Shown here in pieces: positions 8,641-16,286 of a stretch of 64,000 bases of DNA (its first letter is position 1; every line of letters begins with the position of its first letter). This stretch comes from Stenotrophomonas sp. SAM-B (GTDB lineage: Bacteria; Pseudomonadota; Gammaproteobacteria; Xanthomonadales; Xanthomonadaceae): assembly GCF_013387485.1 (NCBI RefSeq), contig NZ_JABBXB010000004.1, positions 124,001-188,000 on the forward strand. The letters run 5' to 3'. The notes beneath the pieces are model-generated. The model ran no database searches. It was not told where the DNA came from and was given only the letters and a program-made list of their open reading frames with translations. The position numbers and the translations under genes were made by a program.

Positions 8641-9146
8641 GGTTGGGGCTCGCTCTGGAAGTGGCCCTTCTTTATCTTCTTGCGGGCGTTATTAAAGTGT
8701 CTCTCGGGCGGGGTTGGGTTTGATGCTCGGGCATCCTCGAGCCTCTCGTAAAGCTCATCAAAAGAGGACTTTGCATCCTCGTACGTGCTTGTTTCGGAAA
8801 ACGCAGAGAGCTGCCTGAAGCGGTTTTCTAGATTTTTGAATCTGTTGGCGCTGTCGCCCACTAGCTTTACGCTTACATCCCAGTCAAGAGCCTTGAATAT
8901 CGCAGGAAAAAGTCCTGCCCCCAAGGCGCAAAGTGCAGTGAGCCATTCGTATGAAGCCTCCCTCAATAGCGGCCGGATCGTCGCTATGCCTCCTAGGATA
9001 ATAGGCGCCACAATGAACAAAATTCGCAGGGCCCTCGCTTCTCTCTCCCAACTGAAGAGGGAGGCGGCGGTGTAAAGGCAGGATTCCTCAAGGCGTTTGC
9101 ACTCTTTGGTGATCGCCTCAACGCGTGGATCTATTCCGCTATGCAT
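8637..9146 (-). CDS. SLATT-domain two-transmembrane effector (CBASS-associated)
   Basis: The ATG at 9146 gives 169 residues. An N-terminal amphipathic helix (PRVEAITKECKRLEESCLYT) leads to two membrane helices, about residues 40-57 (LRILFIVAPIILGGIATI) and 68-87 (WLTALCALGAGLFPAIFKAL), then a long helical cytoplasmic tail (SANRFKNLENRFRQL). This is the SLATT layout (SMODS and SLOG-associating two-TM effector), predicted in the literature to form pores when triggered by a nucleotide signal. It overlaps the CD-NTase stop by 16 bp and so is coexpressed with it. Membrane disruption on phage infection is the expected role. Confidence 0.8.
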   Translation of the reverse strand: MHSGIDPRVEAITKECKRLEESCLYTAASLFSWEREARALRILFIVAPIILGGIATIRPLLREASYEWLTALCALGAGLFPAIFKALDWDVSVKLVGDSANRFKNLENRFRQLSAFSETSTYEDAKSSFDELYERLEDARASNPTPPERHFNNARKKIKKGHFQSEPQP

Positions 9147-10036
9147 GGGATGTCGGCTCCAAATATTTGCTGCCAACCGTTTCCAGCGAGTGCATTCCAA
9201 TTGTCACGCTCGTTTTCACAGGCGGCTTCCGCTGTATCGGCGGCCCTTGTGGCCTTTGAGAGCCACTTGTCACCAACGGACACCAACTCGAAGGTTCCAG
9301 GTCTGAACTGATATGAGTTCGCTTTCGTTGTCAGCCAGTGAAAGAAGTCCCTGCACATCCAGTCATAGTAGAACAGACCTTGATTGCTAAATGCCCAGCT
9401 ACTTATAAAGTTAGTGGCGAGTAGCTCCAAGTGAAAGGACTTGATGGGTACATCGCAGTATGCTTGCCATGTCTTAATCATCTTGATCAGTGGCCGCAAA
9501 TTTCCACGGTACAAAGCGTCATTGCTGTTTATTGCTGTTTGTTCTGACTGCGGCATGGTTAGGATGTACGAACCGCCATTTTTCGTGTCGCTTACCCAAT
9601 AGGTTTGAGCCTCGGCGTCGAGTAGAAATGCCGGGACAACTTCCACGTCGTATGAAGCAAATGCAGCGACAACAACGGGGCCATCTCCTTTGATGTCACT
9701 TCGACTGAAGGTTCCGAGGAGCTTGGACTTCACCTCCTGCAGGAGCGCGCTTTGCTTGTTGGAGAGGGCTGAGTAGCCTTCAAAGCGCCAGTACACCTCG
9801 CTGGGCAGGACGAAGTATAGGTCTACATCGCGGGGTGGTCTGATGGCGGTGCCTTTTCCCCAGGACCCTATGGCAAATGAATTCTCTGTGCTGGAGTCGC
9901 TGTCCCAATAGGCCTGATTTAGGCATTTGGTCACGCTTGATATCTTCGTTTGACCGTTTTCTTTTTGAGTGGCCGTCAATTCGATATTTGACAGGAATGT
10001 GCTGAATCGCTTCTCGACATAGTTCCATTTCGGCAT
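9131..10036 (-). CDS. CD-NTase (SMODS nucleotidyltransferase) of a CBASS-like system
   Basis: A 301-residue protein with the cGAS/DncV-like polymerase-beta fold. G57-S58 is followed by the metal-binding D70-x-D72 in RPPRDVDLYFVLP, and the third carboxylate is in the strand YDVEVVPAF (E132, with D130 beside it). A helical C-terminal half follows (LRPLIKMIKTWQAYCDVPIK, then SFHLELLATNF), as in SMODS proteins. Such enzymes make cyclic di- or trinucleotides during phage infection that activate the neighbouring effector. The ATG at 10036 is preceded by a G-rich ribosome site; an ATG 42 bp upstream is less likely. All catalytic residues are present. Confidence 0.88.
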   Translation of the reverse strand: MPKWNYVEKRFSTFLSNIELTATQKENGQTKISSVTKCLNQAYWDSDSSTENSFAIGSWGKGTAIRPPRDVDLYFVLPSEVYWRFEGYSALSNKQSALLQEVKSKLLGTFSRSDIKGDGPVVVAAFASYDVEVVPAFLLDAEAQTYWVSDTKNGGSYILTMPQSEQTAINSNDALYRGNLRPLIKMIKTWQAYCDVPIKSFHLELLATNFISSWAFSNQGLFYYDWMCRDFFHWLTTKANSYQFRPGTFELVSVGDKWLSKATRAADTAEAACENERDNWNALAGNGWQQIFGADIPCIAE

Positions 10037-10042
10037 TGGTTG

Positions 10043-10050
10043 CCCCCCCC
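10043..10050 (-). repeat. (G)8 homopolymer in the ribosome-binding region of the CD-NTase
   Basis: Eight consecutive C on the plus strand (G on the coding strand) end 6 bases before the CD-NTase start codon at 10036, so the run forms the Shine-Dalgarno region. Length changes by slippage would alter spacing and translation. Seen directly; the regulatory meaning is inference. Confidence 0.45.
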
Positions 10051-10056
10051 TGTCCC

Positions 10057-10116
10057 GGTGCGATTCCGCACCCATCAATTCACCTGATCATAGGGGGGAT
10101 GTTATTGACCCTACAA
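10057..10116 (-). promoter_or_regulatory. Candidate promoter and leader hairpin of the CBASS operon
   Basis: On the minus strand TTGTAG (10116-10111) and TATGAT (10092-10087) are spaced by 18 bp. The predicted leader of about 45 nt contains a perfect hairpin, GGTGCG/CGCACC with a four-base loop, at 10057-10072, just ahead of the poly-G ribosome site. The rest of the 274-bp gap up to 10310 shows no other clear signal. Prediction. Confidence 0.45.
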
Positions 10117-10310
10117 CCTATTTTTGCCGGACCTGGGAGCCGCAGGTAGTTCAGCCTGTGTCATGGGCCGCTTGAGCGGCGCCCGCCGGTAACTTTGCAT
10201 CGTCCTGACACGCCGTCGCAGAATCTGAGATCCCGGCCCGTATCCTGCGTCCATGCTCCCTCCATGCAACTTCACCGGCTTCAGGTCTGCGCCTCGCCCC
10301 AAGGGCTGGG

Positions 10311-10706
10311 GTGCAGTGCGGTGACCACTGGGGCCTATGGTGGGGGAACCGTCAGATCGCCAGCGTGCAGCCCAGCGCGCGGGGTATCCGGGTCGTCCTT
10401 TATTGCAGGAAGCTGTGGGAAGAGAAGGAGGTCTGGGCGTCCAGCGTGCGGCAAGGAAAGCGCTACGCCGAGCGATGGTGCGCTGTTCGCGTACTGGAGG
10501 GGGTGCCGTTGCGAGAGGCGGTGGCCAGGCTCGTGGCCACCGCCGAGACAGACGCGGAGATTGCCTGCCAGCCTAAGAAAACAACGGAGGAGCGCCAGCA
10601 AGCGCGAAGGCTGGCCGCCGCACTGCCTCCCCCACGATCCGGCGATAGGGGCCTGACTATCGTCGATGTTTCCTTGCACCATCAATGGTTTCACGGCATG
10701 TCCTGA
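10311..10706 (+). CDS. Phage-type hypothetical protein, 131 residues
   Basis: It starts at a GTG and carries a basic central segment (SARGIRVVLYCRKLWEEKEV) and a helical part (QGKRYAERWCAVRVLEGVPL, REAVARLVATAE). This resembles short proteins of Xanthomonadaceae prophages. No function is recognised. It is divergent from the CBASS module and isolated on the plus strand. The start is uncertain because no clear ribosome site is visible. The following 120 bp up to the next gene hold nothing I recognise. Confidence 0.5.
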   Translation: MQCGDHWGLWWGNRQIASVQPSARGIRVVLYCRKLWEEKEVWASSVRQGKRYAERWCAVRVLEGVPLREAVARLVATAETDAEIACQPKKTTEERQQARRLAAALPPPRSGDRGLTIVDVSLHHQWFHGMS

Positions 10707-10829
10707 ACACGTTGCCGCCCTCAGCCTTTGTGGAGTGAGTTCGTTGGTGCCGAATTTTAATCTCGCGCCCTTACGATACTTGGCTCTGTTATGTAAGGAT
10801 GAGTTGGTGCAGGAGCCATGTTGGTGTCG

Positions 10830-11711
10830 TCATTCCTCCGCATTGTTGCTGACGAGCGGGTCTTCCTCAGTCAAGCTGTGGGCCGGCTGAGCTGGGAATG
10901 TGGATGTGGCTTCTGGACGACCTCCCTTTCCCAATACAGTTTCGGAGGAAAACATATACGGGTAGCGGTTGGTGGATAGTAGAATAGACTGCACTTCTAG
11001 CGGTCCATCTGCGACGAATGTCTCACTCGACGTGTACGGCGTTACCTCTAATGAGAGCTTATCTCGATGTCCGGATTCGGTCTTAATGGATATGACCCGG
11101 CATCGTTTATCCGCGGGAACCTTGACTATGGCAACGTGGTCTCCTCTGGGATTGCGATGTACAACTTCGCAGAACGCCCCCATGTATGCCTTCCCTCGCA
11201 GATGTCGGCAGGTCGCGTACCTCTCTCCGCATATTGAACAGTCCAGTCTATCGGCGACGAACCCGGCGCTGAGAAAGGTCTGTGGCGGAAAAAGTGTCGA
11301 CTCTAGCTCGTTCAGGCTTTTGAGGTGCCTTTGACATCCGTCAAAGCCCTCATGAGCACGGACGGCATCCAAACAGCCGAGTTGGGCAGCAACTAGCTGA
11401 TCCCACGCTGCATTCGGCAAGTCTCTCTTGAGTAATACCCACATCAACAATTCCGCGCGTAGCGCTCCAATGGTGCATTGGAAAGCGAGTAGCAAGTTTG
11501 CAATGTCTTCCTCATTGCGATCAATCGCCTGGTGCATCACTGCGATTGCTTGGTTCATCAATCCATCAAGAGATCGAGCTGCGTCAACTTGTATGTTGCT
11601 CGCCACAGTTATGCCCAAAGCCTCTGCCGCCCTTGATAGATTTTGATTGAAGTCATCAATGATCATTTCAATAGACATCTCGGTGGGTGGCGCAGAGATT
11701 TCGGCATTCAT
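10830..11711 (-). CDS. Unrecognised protein with a Cys/His zinc-finger-like motif
   Basis: This 293-residue protein has a helical N-terminal half (IIDDFNQNLSRAAEALGITV; AIDRNEEDIANLLLAFQCTI) and a beta-rich C-terminal half. Between them lies C158-x2-C161-x6-C168-x-H170-x10-C181 within LDCSICGERYATCRHLRGKA, a probable zinc-binding knuckle. The same C-x2-C/C-x-H pattern occurs in unnamed bacterial proteins I cannot assign. It overlaps the upstream 163-residue gene by 4 bp (ATGA), so they form one operon. Base composition is more A+T-rich than the chromosome. A defence role is suggested only by location. Confidence 0.78.
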   Translation of the reverse strand: MNAEISAPPTEMSIEMIIDDFNQNLSRAAEALGITVASNIQVDAARSLDGLMNQAIAVMHQAIDRNEEDIANLLLAFQCTIGALRAELLMWVLLKRDLPNAAWDQLVAAQLGCLDAVRAHEGFDGCQRHLKSLNELESTLFPPQTFLSAGFVADRLDCSICGERYATCRHLRGKAYMGAFCEVVHRNPRGDHVAIVKVPADKRCRVISIKTESGHRDKLSLEVTPYTSSETFVADGPLEVQSILLSTNRYPYMFSSETVLGKGGRPEATSTFPAQPAHSLTEEDPLVSNNAEE

Positions 11712-12199
11712 GGGCCTTTCTCCAGAGCATCTACAATGCTTGCAATTTCGCTCATGCCCTCAGCTGGTCCTTGATACATAATCTGCTTGCAAGTTCCGTC
11801 TGGTCTCTCTAGGACAATTTTAAGTGAGGCCTTTCCTTCTGTGGCCCCTTTAAACAAGTCATAAAGGTAGTTTGTGATTATGCCTAGCGCTACTGAGAGC
11901 GCGGTGGGGTTTTGGGATAGTAGCGATGCAGATACAAATAGGGTGGGGCCGAACCATTCATAGCTGTACTGCTGCAAGTATGGAGGCTGGTCGGCATCTG
12001 AGAAGACTTCCGAAAAGTGAATTCCGTGCTCCCTGAGGAGCGTTCTTACTGTGTCAGATTCGACTTGTTGCCGGAGATCGCTCTTTGTCGCCGCTGTGGC
12101 GAGGTTCTCAGGCAGAATTGCAAGCCCTGCCGGTGGGTGCCCGCCTAGCGCGGCGATTCTTTCAGTCATTGAAACGATGTCGATAACTTCCATGGTCAT
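11708..12199 (-). CDS. Unrecognised 163-residue partner protein
   Basis: The ATG follows an AAGGAA ribosome site and a run of A. The N-terminal half is polar; residues 84-118 hold a hydrophobic helical stretch (GPTLFVSASLLSQNPTALSV then ALGIITNYLYDLFKG), followed by a strand pair SLKIVLERPDGTCKQIMYQG and a helix AEGMSEIASIVDALE. This helix-then-two-strand-then-helix layout is seen in small accessory components of conflict systems, but no family can be assigned. It is the first gene of a two-gene operon, 55 bp downstream of the integrase on the same strand. Confidence 0.75.
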   Translation of the reverse strand: MTMEVIDIVSMTERIAALGGHPPAGLAILPENLATAATKSDLRQQVESDTVRTLLREHGIHFSEVFSDADQPPYLQQYSYEWFGPTLFVSASLLSQNPTALSVALGIITNYLYDLFKGATEGKASLKIVLERPDGTCKQIMYQGPAEGMSEIASIVDALEKGP

Positions 12200-12254
12200 T
12201 GCGTATTCCTTTTTTTGAGCTGCGGGCGTGTCTAGCTGGCTATAGTAGCCATAT

Positions 12255-13430
12255 CTAAGATTTCACTGGATCGGTGAGTTGTGCTTCTCCAGCGATGTAG
12301 TCGGCCCAGGCGTTCATGAGTAGAGTGCGCTTTTCGATGAGCTGGCCTCGTCGGTACGCGGCTTCTGCTTTATTGCGGATAGCGTGTGCTAGTGCCATTT
12401 CTACGACCTCGTGCGGGAAGCTCGTGGTTTCCGCCGCCCAGTCACGGAAGCTGGACCGAAACCCGTGAACGGTGAATGGAAGCCCCAGCCCTTTTGGAGG
12501 CACCTTCTGAAGCAGGTAGAGCATCGCGTTCTCCGATAGCGAGAACGGAGGCTCGCTCCGTGGAAGCGCATCCAAGATATTCAATGCGGCATGGGCGAGT
12601 GGCACCACGTGCTGCCGACCGCCCTTCATACGGCTGGCAGGGATCGTCCAGAGCTTCGCTTTTAAGTCGAACTCTGACCAGTCAGCACCTGTGACCTCTT
12701 CGGTACGTGCCGCCGTCAGGATCGTAAAGCGCAGGGCTCGGCGTGATCTGGCGTCTCGTTGCGCAAGGGTTATCATAAACGCTGGAGTATCCCCATAAGG
12801 CATTGCCGCATGGTGTTGGGGTTTGCTCACTTTGCTAGGTTTAGGTAACAAGTTCTCCAAATGTCCGCGCCAGCGCGCCGGGTTCTCACCCTCTCGCATG
12901 CCGTGCACCTTTGCCCAGTCCAGAACACGCTCGATGCGTCCGCGCACTCGTGTCGCCGTCACCGTCTTGGCTTCCCATACTGGAACCAGGCAGGACATCA
13001 CTACGCGTGTGTCGACTTCGGTGATCGGTATCGAGCGGTTCGGTCCGTAGTCGCGAAGGGACTGAATCCACTGTTCAGCCTGGGCGTCATTCTTCCAACC
13101 GGACCGGTGGGATGTGATGTATGCATCGGCTGCCTCTGCGAAGGTCGCGCCGGCAGATCGCGCTACGCGTCTGGCCGAAATGGGATCTTTGCCTGCTACA
13201 AGCATCTTTCGCTGCTCAAGAGCAGAGGCGCGCGCCTCCTGCAGGGTGACCGCGCCGGTAGACCCCAGGCCCATCTCTCTCCGGCGGCCGTCGCGCTGAT
13301 AGCGCAACACCCACGATTTGGCCCCTGTTGGGCCGACGAGGAGGTAAAGGCCCGCGCCGTCAGCGTGGTAGCCTTGTTTGACAGTGGTCTGAACGGCGCG
13401 AGCGCTCAGCCGATTCGTTGGTCTTGCCAT
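12255..13430 (-). CDS. P4-type tyrosine integrase
   Basis: A 391-residue site-specific recombinase. The N-terminal arm-binding DUF4102-type domain reads YHADGAGLYLLVGPTGAKSW. The catalytic domain has R242 (TAARTEEV), K269 (ASRMKGGRQHVVPL), H322-x-x-R325 (VHGFRSSFRDWAAE), H349 (LAHAI) and nucleophile Y359 (KAEAAYRRG). All catalytic residues are present, so it is probably active. It is placed beside attR and reads into the island. Family members integrate into tRNA 3' ends, which agrees with the 25-bp repeats in tRNA-Ser. Confidence 0.95.
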   Translation of the reverse strand: MARPTNRLSARAVQTTVKQGYHADGAGLYLLVGPTGAKSWVLRYQRDGRRREMGLGSTGAVTLQEARASALEQRKMLVAGKDPISARRVARSAGATFAEAADAYITSHRSGWKNDAQAEQWIQSLRDYGPNRSIPITEVDTRVVMSCLVPVWEAKTVTATRVRGRIERVLDWAKVHGMREGENPARWRGHLENLLPKPSKVSKPQHHAAMPYGDTPAFMITLAQRDARSRRALRFTILTAARTEEVTGADWSEFDLKAKLWTIPASRMKGGRQHVVPLAHAALNILDALPRSEPPFSLSENAMLYLLQKVPPKGLGLPFTVHGFRSSFRDWAAETTSFPHEVVEMALAHAIRNKAEAAYRRGQLIEKRTLLMNAWADYIAGEAQLTDPVKS

Positions 13431-13552
13431 CAGATCTGCCCCATGCTTATAGGTGCGATTGTATGAGACAGGATGGTAAGGGTGTGGAGTCGCAACGCCT
13501 GATACAGCAGGCGTTTGCGATCACATGAGGCAGCGTGAGATGGCGAAATCGG

Positions 13553-13577
13553 CCTCCCGCTCCGCCAGTTGTAGAGA
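13553..13577 (+). repeat. attR: 25-bp direct repeat (tRNA-Ser 3' end copy)
   Basis: Exact copy of 4396-4420; the bases on either side (13552 and 13578) differ from those at the first copy. It is the 3' end of tRNA-Ser without the rest of the gene and marks the distal border of the island, about 120 bp upstream of the integrase start. Confidence 0.92.
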
Positions 13578-13609
13578 AGGCCTCCGTACGCAAGTACGGA
13601 GGCCTTTTT
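13577..13609 (+). terminator. Strong hairpin terminator, probably the ancestral tRNA-Ser terminator
   Basis: A 13-bp stem (AAGGCCTCCGTAC with its complement) closes a GCAA loop and is followed by T residues. It directly abuts attR. Before integration it would have followed the tRNA-Ser gene, so the island displaced it by 9.2 kb. It may now also end the convergent VOC gene transcript. Confidence 0.8.
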
Positions 13610-13625
13610 CTTTGTGCGATCCGGT

Positions 13626-14003
13626 TCAAACGACCGACTTGCAGACCGCTTCGATCCGATGCCCATCCGGATCGATCAGGAACGCGGCGTAGTAGTGATC
13701 GCCATAGTCCTCGCGCAGTCCCGGCGCACCATTGCAGGTGCCGCCGACCACCAGCGCATCGCGATGGAATGCGTCCACGGCCTGGCGGGAAGGGGCGCCG
13801 AACGCCAGGTGGAATCCAGGGCCCGGCGCTGCGGCATCGGCCCGCAGTTTCAGGCACACCAGGTCCTCATCCTCCGCGTAGCCATATCCGATGGCCTCGT
13901 CGTCTTCGAAGACGCGGCGCATGCCCAGCGCACCGAGCGCGGCATCGTGGAAGGCGGCGGCACGCGCGAGATCGCGCACCCCCAGGGAAATGTGATGCAG
14001 CAT
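13626..14003 (-). CDS. VOC-family (glyoxalase/bleomycin resistance-like) protein
   Basis: The ATG at 14003 gives 125 residues with the paired beta-alpha-beta-beta-beta modules of the vicinal oxygen chelate fold. MLHHISLGVRDLARAAAFHD carries the first metal-ligand histidine region and HYYAAFLIDPDGHRIEAVC carries the second half with the terminal Glu. Such proteins are metal-dependent lyases or dioxygenases, or binding proteins; the substrate cannot be told. An open frame continues upstream but is not conserved in character. Confidence 0.88.
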   Translation of the reverse strand: MLHHISLGVRDLARAAAFHDAALGALGMRRVFEDDEAIGYGYAEDEDLVCLKLRADAAAPGPGFHLAFGAPSRQAVDAFHRDALVVGGTCNGAPGLREDYGDHYYAAFLIDPDGHRIEAVCKSVV

Positions 14004-14188
14004 GGCGATGTGCGTCCGTGTCGAATGTCGCGCGCAGCGTCGCATGAAATCGGCGGCACGCGCGCCGGCCGACGCATTCGGATGGCGAATGCCGTCGATC
14101 CCCAATCTTCATTGGTGCCGGCGCGGCGGCTCGGCTACGTTCGTTCTCCAGCGGCGTCACCGGACGCCCCCGTGGAAGGAGCAGGAAA

Positions 14189-14869
14189 ATGTCGAGGGGA
14201 CGGAGGTCGCTGCGTGGTTGGGTGGTCATGGGCCTGCTGATGGGCATGGTCATGCCGGCCAGTGCCGCCTCGTTGGAAGAGCGGCTGCATCGGGCGGCGG
14301 AGCAGGGCGATGCCACGGCGGTGCGTGCGCTGCTGGGGCAGGGCGCCCGGGTGGATGCGCGCGGCGTGGCGAAGGCGACACCGTTGCTGGTCGCGACCCA
14401 CCACAATCACGTGGAGGCCGCGCTGGCGCTGATCCAGGCCGGTGCCGACGTCAATGCCAAGGATGCGATCCAGGACAGCCCCTACCTCTACGCCGGTGCC
14501 CGCGGGCATCTCGAGATCCTGCGCGCGACGCTGGCGGCCGGCGCGGACCTGAAGAGCACCAACCGCTACGGCGGCACCGCACTCATTCCAGCGGCCGAAC
14601 GCGGGCACGTGGAAACCGTGGCGACGCTGATCGCGGCCGGTGTCGATGTGGATCACGTCAACAACCTGCAGTGGACCGCGCTGCTGGAGGCGATCATCCT
14701 CGCCGATGGCGGCCCACGGCATGTCGAGATCGTCCGTCAGCTCATCGCGGCAGGCGCGGATGTGAACCTGCCCGACGGTGAAGGCGTGAGCCCACTGCAG
14801 CATGCACGCCAGCGCGGGTACCGCGCGATCGAGACGCTGCTTCTCGCCGCCGGCGCTGCGCAGGGCTGA
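14189..14869 (+). CDS. Exported ankyrin-repeat protein
   Basis: 226 residues with a signal peptide (RGWVVMGLLMGMVMPASAAS) and about five ankyrin repeats, for example RVDARGVAKATPLLVATHHN, ADVNAKDAIQDSPYLYAGAR and DVNLPDGEGVSPLQHARQRG. The protein should be periplasmic and bind a partner. Periplasmic ankyrin proteins of this size often act with catalase or other redox enzymes, but none lies next to it. AAGGAG precedes the ATG. The aldo/keto reductase follows 112 bp downstream. Confidence 0.88.
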   Translation: MSRGRRSLRGWVVMGLLMGMVMPASAASLEERLHRAAEQGDATAVRALLGQGARVDARGVAKATPLLVATHHNHVEAALALIQAGADVNAKDAIQDSPYLYAGARGHLEILRATLAAGADLKSTNRYGGTALIPAAERGHVETVATLIAAGVDVDHVNNLQWTALLEAIILADGGPRHVEIVRQLIAAGADVNLPDGEGVSPLQHARQRGYRAIETLLLAAGAAQG

Positions 14870-14981
14870 GCATACGCAGGGCGGAAGGGGGCAATGTTGT
14901 CGCTGCCTTGACGCGGCAACGGCATGCTCTGCACCACCGCTCTGCGACGCTGTCCGCTTCCCCGCAGAAACAGGAGTCGCC

Positions 14982-16130
14982 GTGAACGCACGTCGCCACT
15001 TCCTTTCCGTTGCCGCCGCCGGCACTGCCGCTTTCGCCGCCTCCCCGTTGATGGCGCAAGCGGCCGGCCCGGGCAGCGTCCTGCCCACCCGCGGCCAGGC
15101 TTCAGCGAAGCCCTTGCCCGGCAATCCCGCGCAGCAGGGCAGGCGTTACCGGCCGCAGACCCGCCTGGGCCTGGGCGGCGTCGCGATCGGCAATGGTTTC
15201 GAGGCCGCAACCGATGCGCAGAGCGAAGCCACCCTGGCCGCAGCGTACGCGGCCGGGGTGCGCTACTTCGACACCTCGCCTTGGTACGGGCTGGGCCTGA
15301 GCGAGCGTCGTTACGGCCATCATCTGCACAACCACCCGGCACGCGAGTACACGCTGTCGACCAAGGTCGGGCGCCTGCTGACGGCGACCGCCGGTGAGCT
15401 GCAGGACGTGATGTGGAAGGACCCGTCGCCGTTCCATTACCGCTACGACTACTCCGCGGACGGCACGCGGCGTTCGGTGGAGGACAGCCTCAACCGGCTC
15501 GGTGTGTCGCAGCTGGACGTGGTCTTCATCCATGACCTGTCGCCGGACAACGAGAAGGACCTGGGCATGCCCTGGGAGCAGCGTTTCGCGGAAGCGGCGA
15601 AGGGCGCGATGCCGGCGCTGACCCGCATGCGCGAGGAGGGGTTGATCAAGGCGTGGGGCTTCGGTGTGAACCGTCCCGAGCCGGCCCTGCGTGCGGTGGC
15701 CGAGGCGGATCCGGACATCTTCCTGCTCGCCTGCCAGTACTCACTGCTGGACCACGAGCAGGCGTTGCACGACACCTTCCCGAAGATCGCCGCACACGGT
15801 GCATCGGTGGTGGTCGGCTCGCCGCTGCTGGCTGGCTACCTGGCCGGGCGCGATCGCTATCTGTATGACGGCAGGGTGCCGTCGTGGGCGCCGGAGAAGC
15901 GCGCGAAGGTGCAGGCCCTCTGCGATCGCCATGGTGTGGATCTGCGCACCGCGGCGCTGCAGTTCGCCGATGCGCCGGAGGTGGTCTCGGCGGTCATTCC
16001 CGGCGCGCGGACGCCGGAACAGGTGCTGGCCAATGTCGCCTCGATGTCCGTGGCGATTCCGGCTGCGTTCTGGACCGAGCTGAAGCAGGAGAAGCTGATC
16101 GCCTCGGATGCCCCGGTGCCGCGCGGCTGA
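14982..16130 (+). CDS. Exported aldo/keto reductase
   Basis: GTG at 14982 with AGGAG five bases upstream gives 382 residues. The N-terminus NARRHFLSVAAAGTAAFAAS resembles a Tat signal, though only a single RR with a partly matching motif is seen. The TIM-barrel domain follows: FDTSPWYGLGLSERRYG (catalytic Asp/Tyr region), LSTKVGRLL (Lys) and QLDVVFIHDL (His). It resembles the D-threo-aldose 1-dehydrogenase-like group. It oxidises or reduces a sugar or aldehyde with NAD(P)(H); the substrate is not deducible. Confidence 0.87.
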   Translation: MNARRHFLSVAAAGTAAFAASPLMAQAAGPGSVLPTRGQASAKPLPGNPAQQGRRYRPQTRLGLGGVAIGNGFEAATDAQSEATLAAAYAAGVRYFDTSPWYGLGLSERRYGHHLHNHPAREYTLSTKVGRLLTATAGELQDVMWKDPSPFHYRYDYSADGTRRSVEDSLNRLGVSQLDVVFIHDLSPDNEKDLGMPWEQRFAEAAKGAMPALTRMREEGLIKAWGFGVNRPEPALRAVAEADPDIFLLACQYSLLDHEQALHDTFPKIAAHGASVVVGSPLLAGYLAGRDRYLYDGRVPSWAPEKRAKVQALCDRHGVDLRTAALQFADAPEVVSAVIPGARTPEQVLANVASMSVAIPAAFWTELKQEKLIASDAPVPRG

Positions 16131-16286
16131 CCCACCACGCCCCGCCTGGTGCGGGGCGACCCCCGAACGCCTTCTGCCTCAACGGTCGCGCCATCTTCCA
16201 CTGGCGCCCCGGATGCGGCATCATGCCGCCCATTCGTTCCCTCCAGCCGCCGCCAGAGGAGTCCCTTCCTGCCTGGAGGCATTGCC

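Larger units (their letters stand above)
4396..13577. mobile_element. Integrative genomic island at tRNA-Ser (about 9.2 kb)
   Basis: The island runs between two exact 25-bp repeats and carries a P4-type integrase at its distal end and an AlpA-like regulator at its proximal end. Contents are phage-type hypothetical genes, a methyltransferase remnant, a CBASS-like CD-NTase/SLATT pair and an unrecognised two-gene operon. Parts of it, especially 8640-12200, are visibly richer in A+T than the flanking chromosome. No capsid, portal or tail assembly genes are present, so it is a cargo island or a remnant, not a complete prophage. Confidence 0.88.

Noticed and set aside
13553-13567. Possible second tRNA-Ser
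   Set aside because: Only the 3' acceptor/CCA part is present; it is the att repeat.
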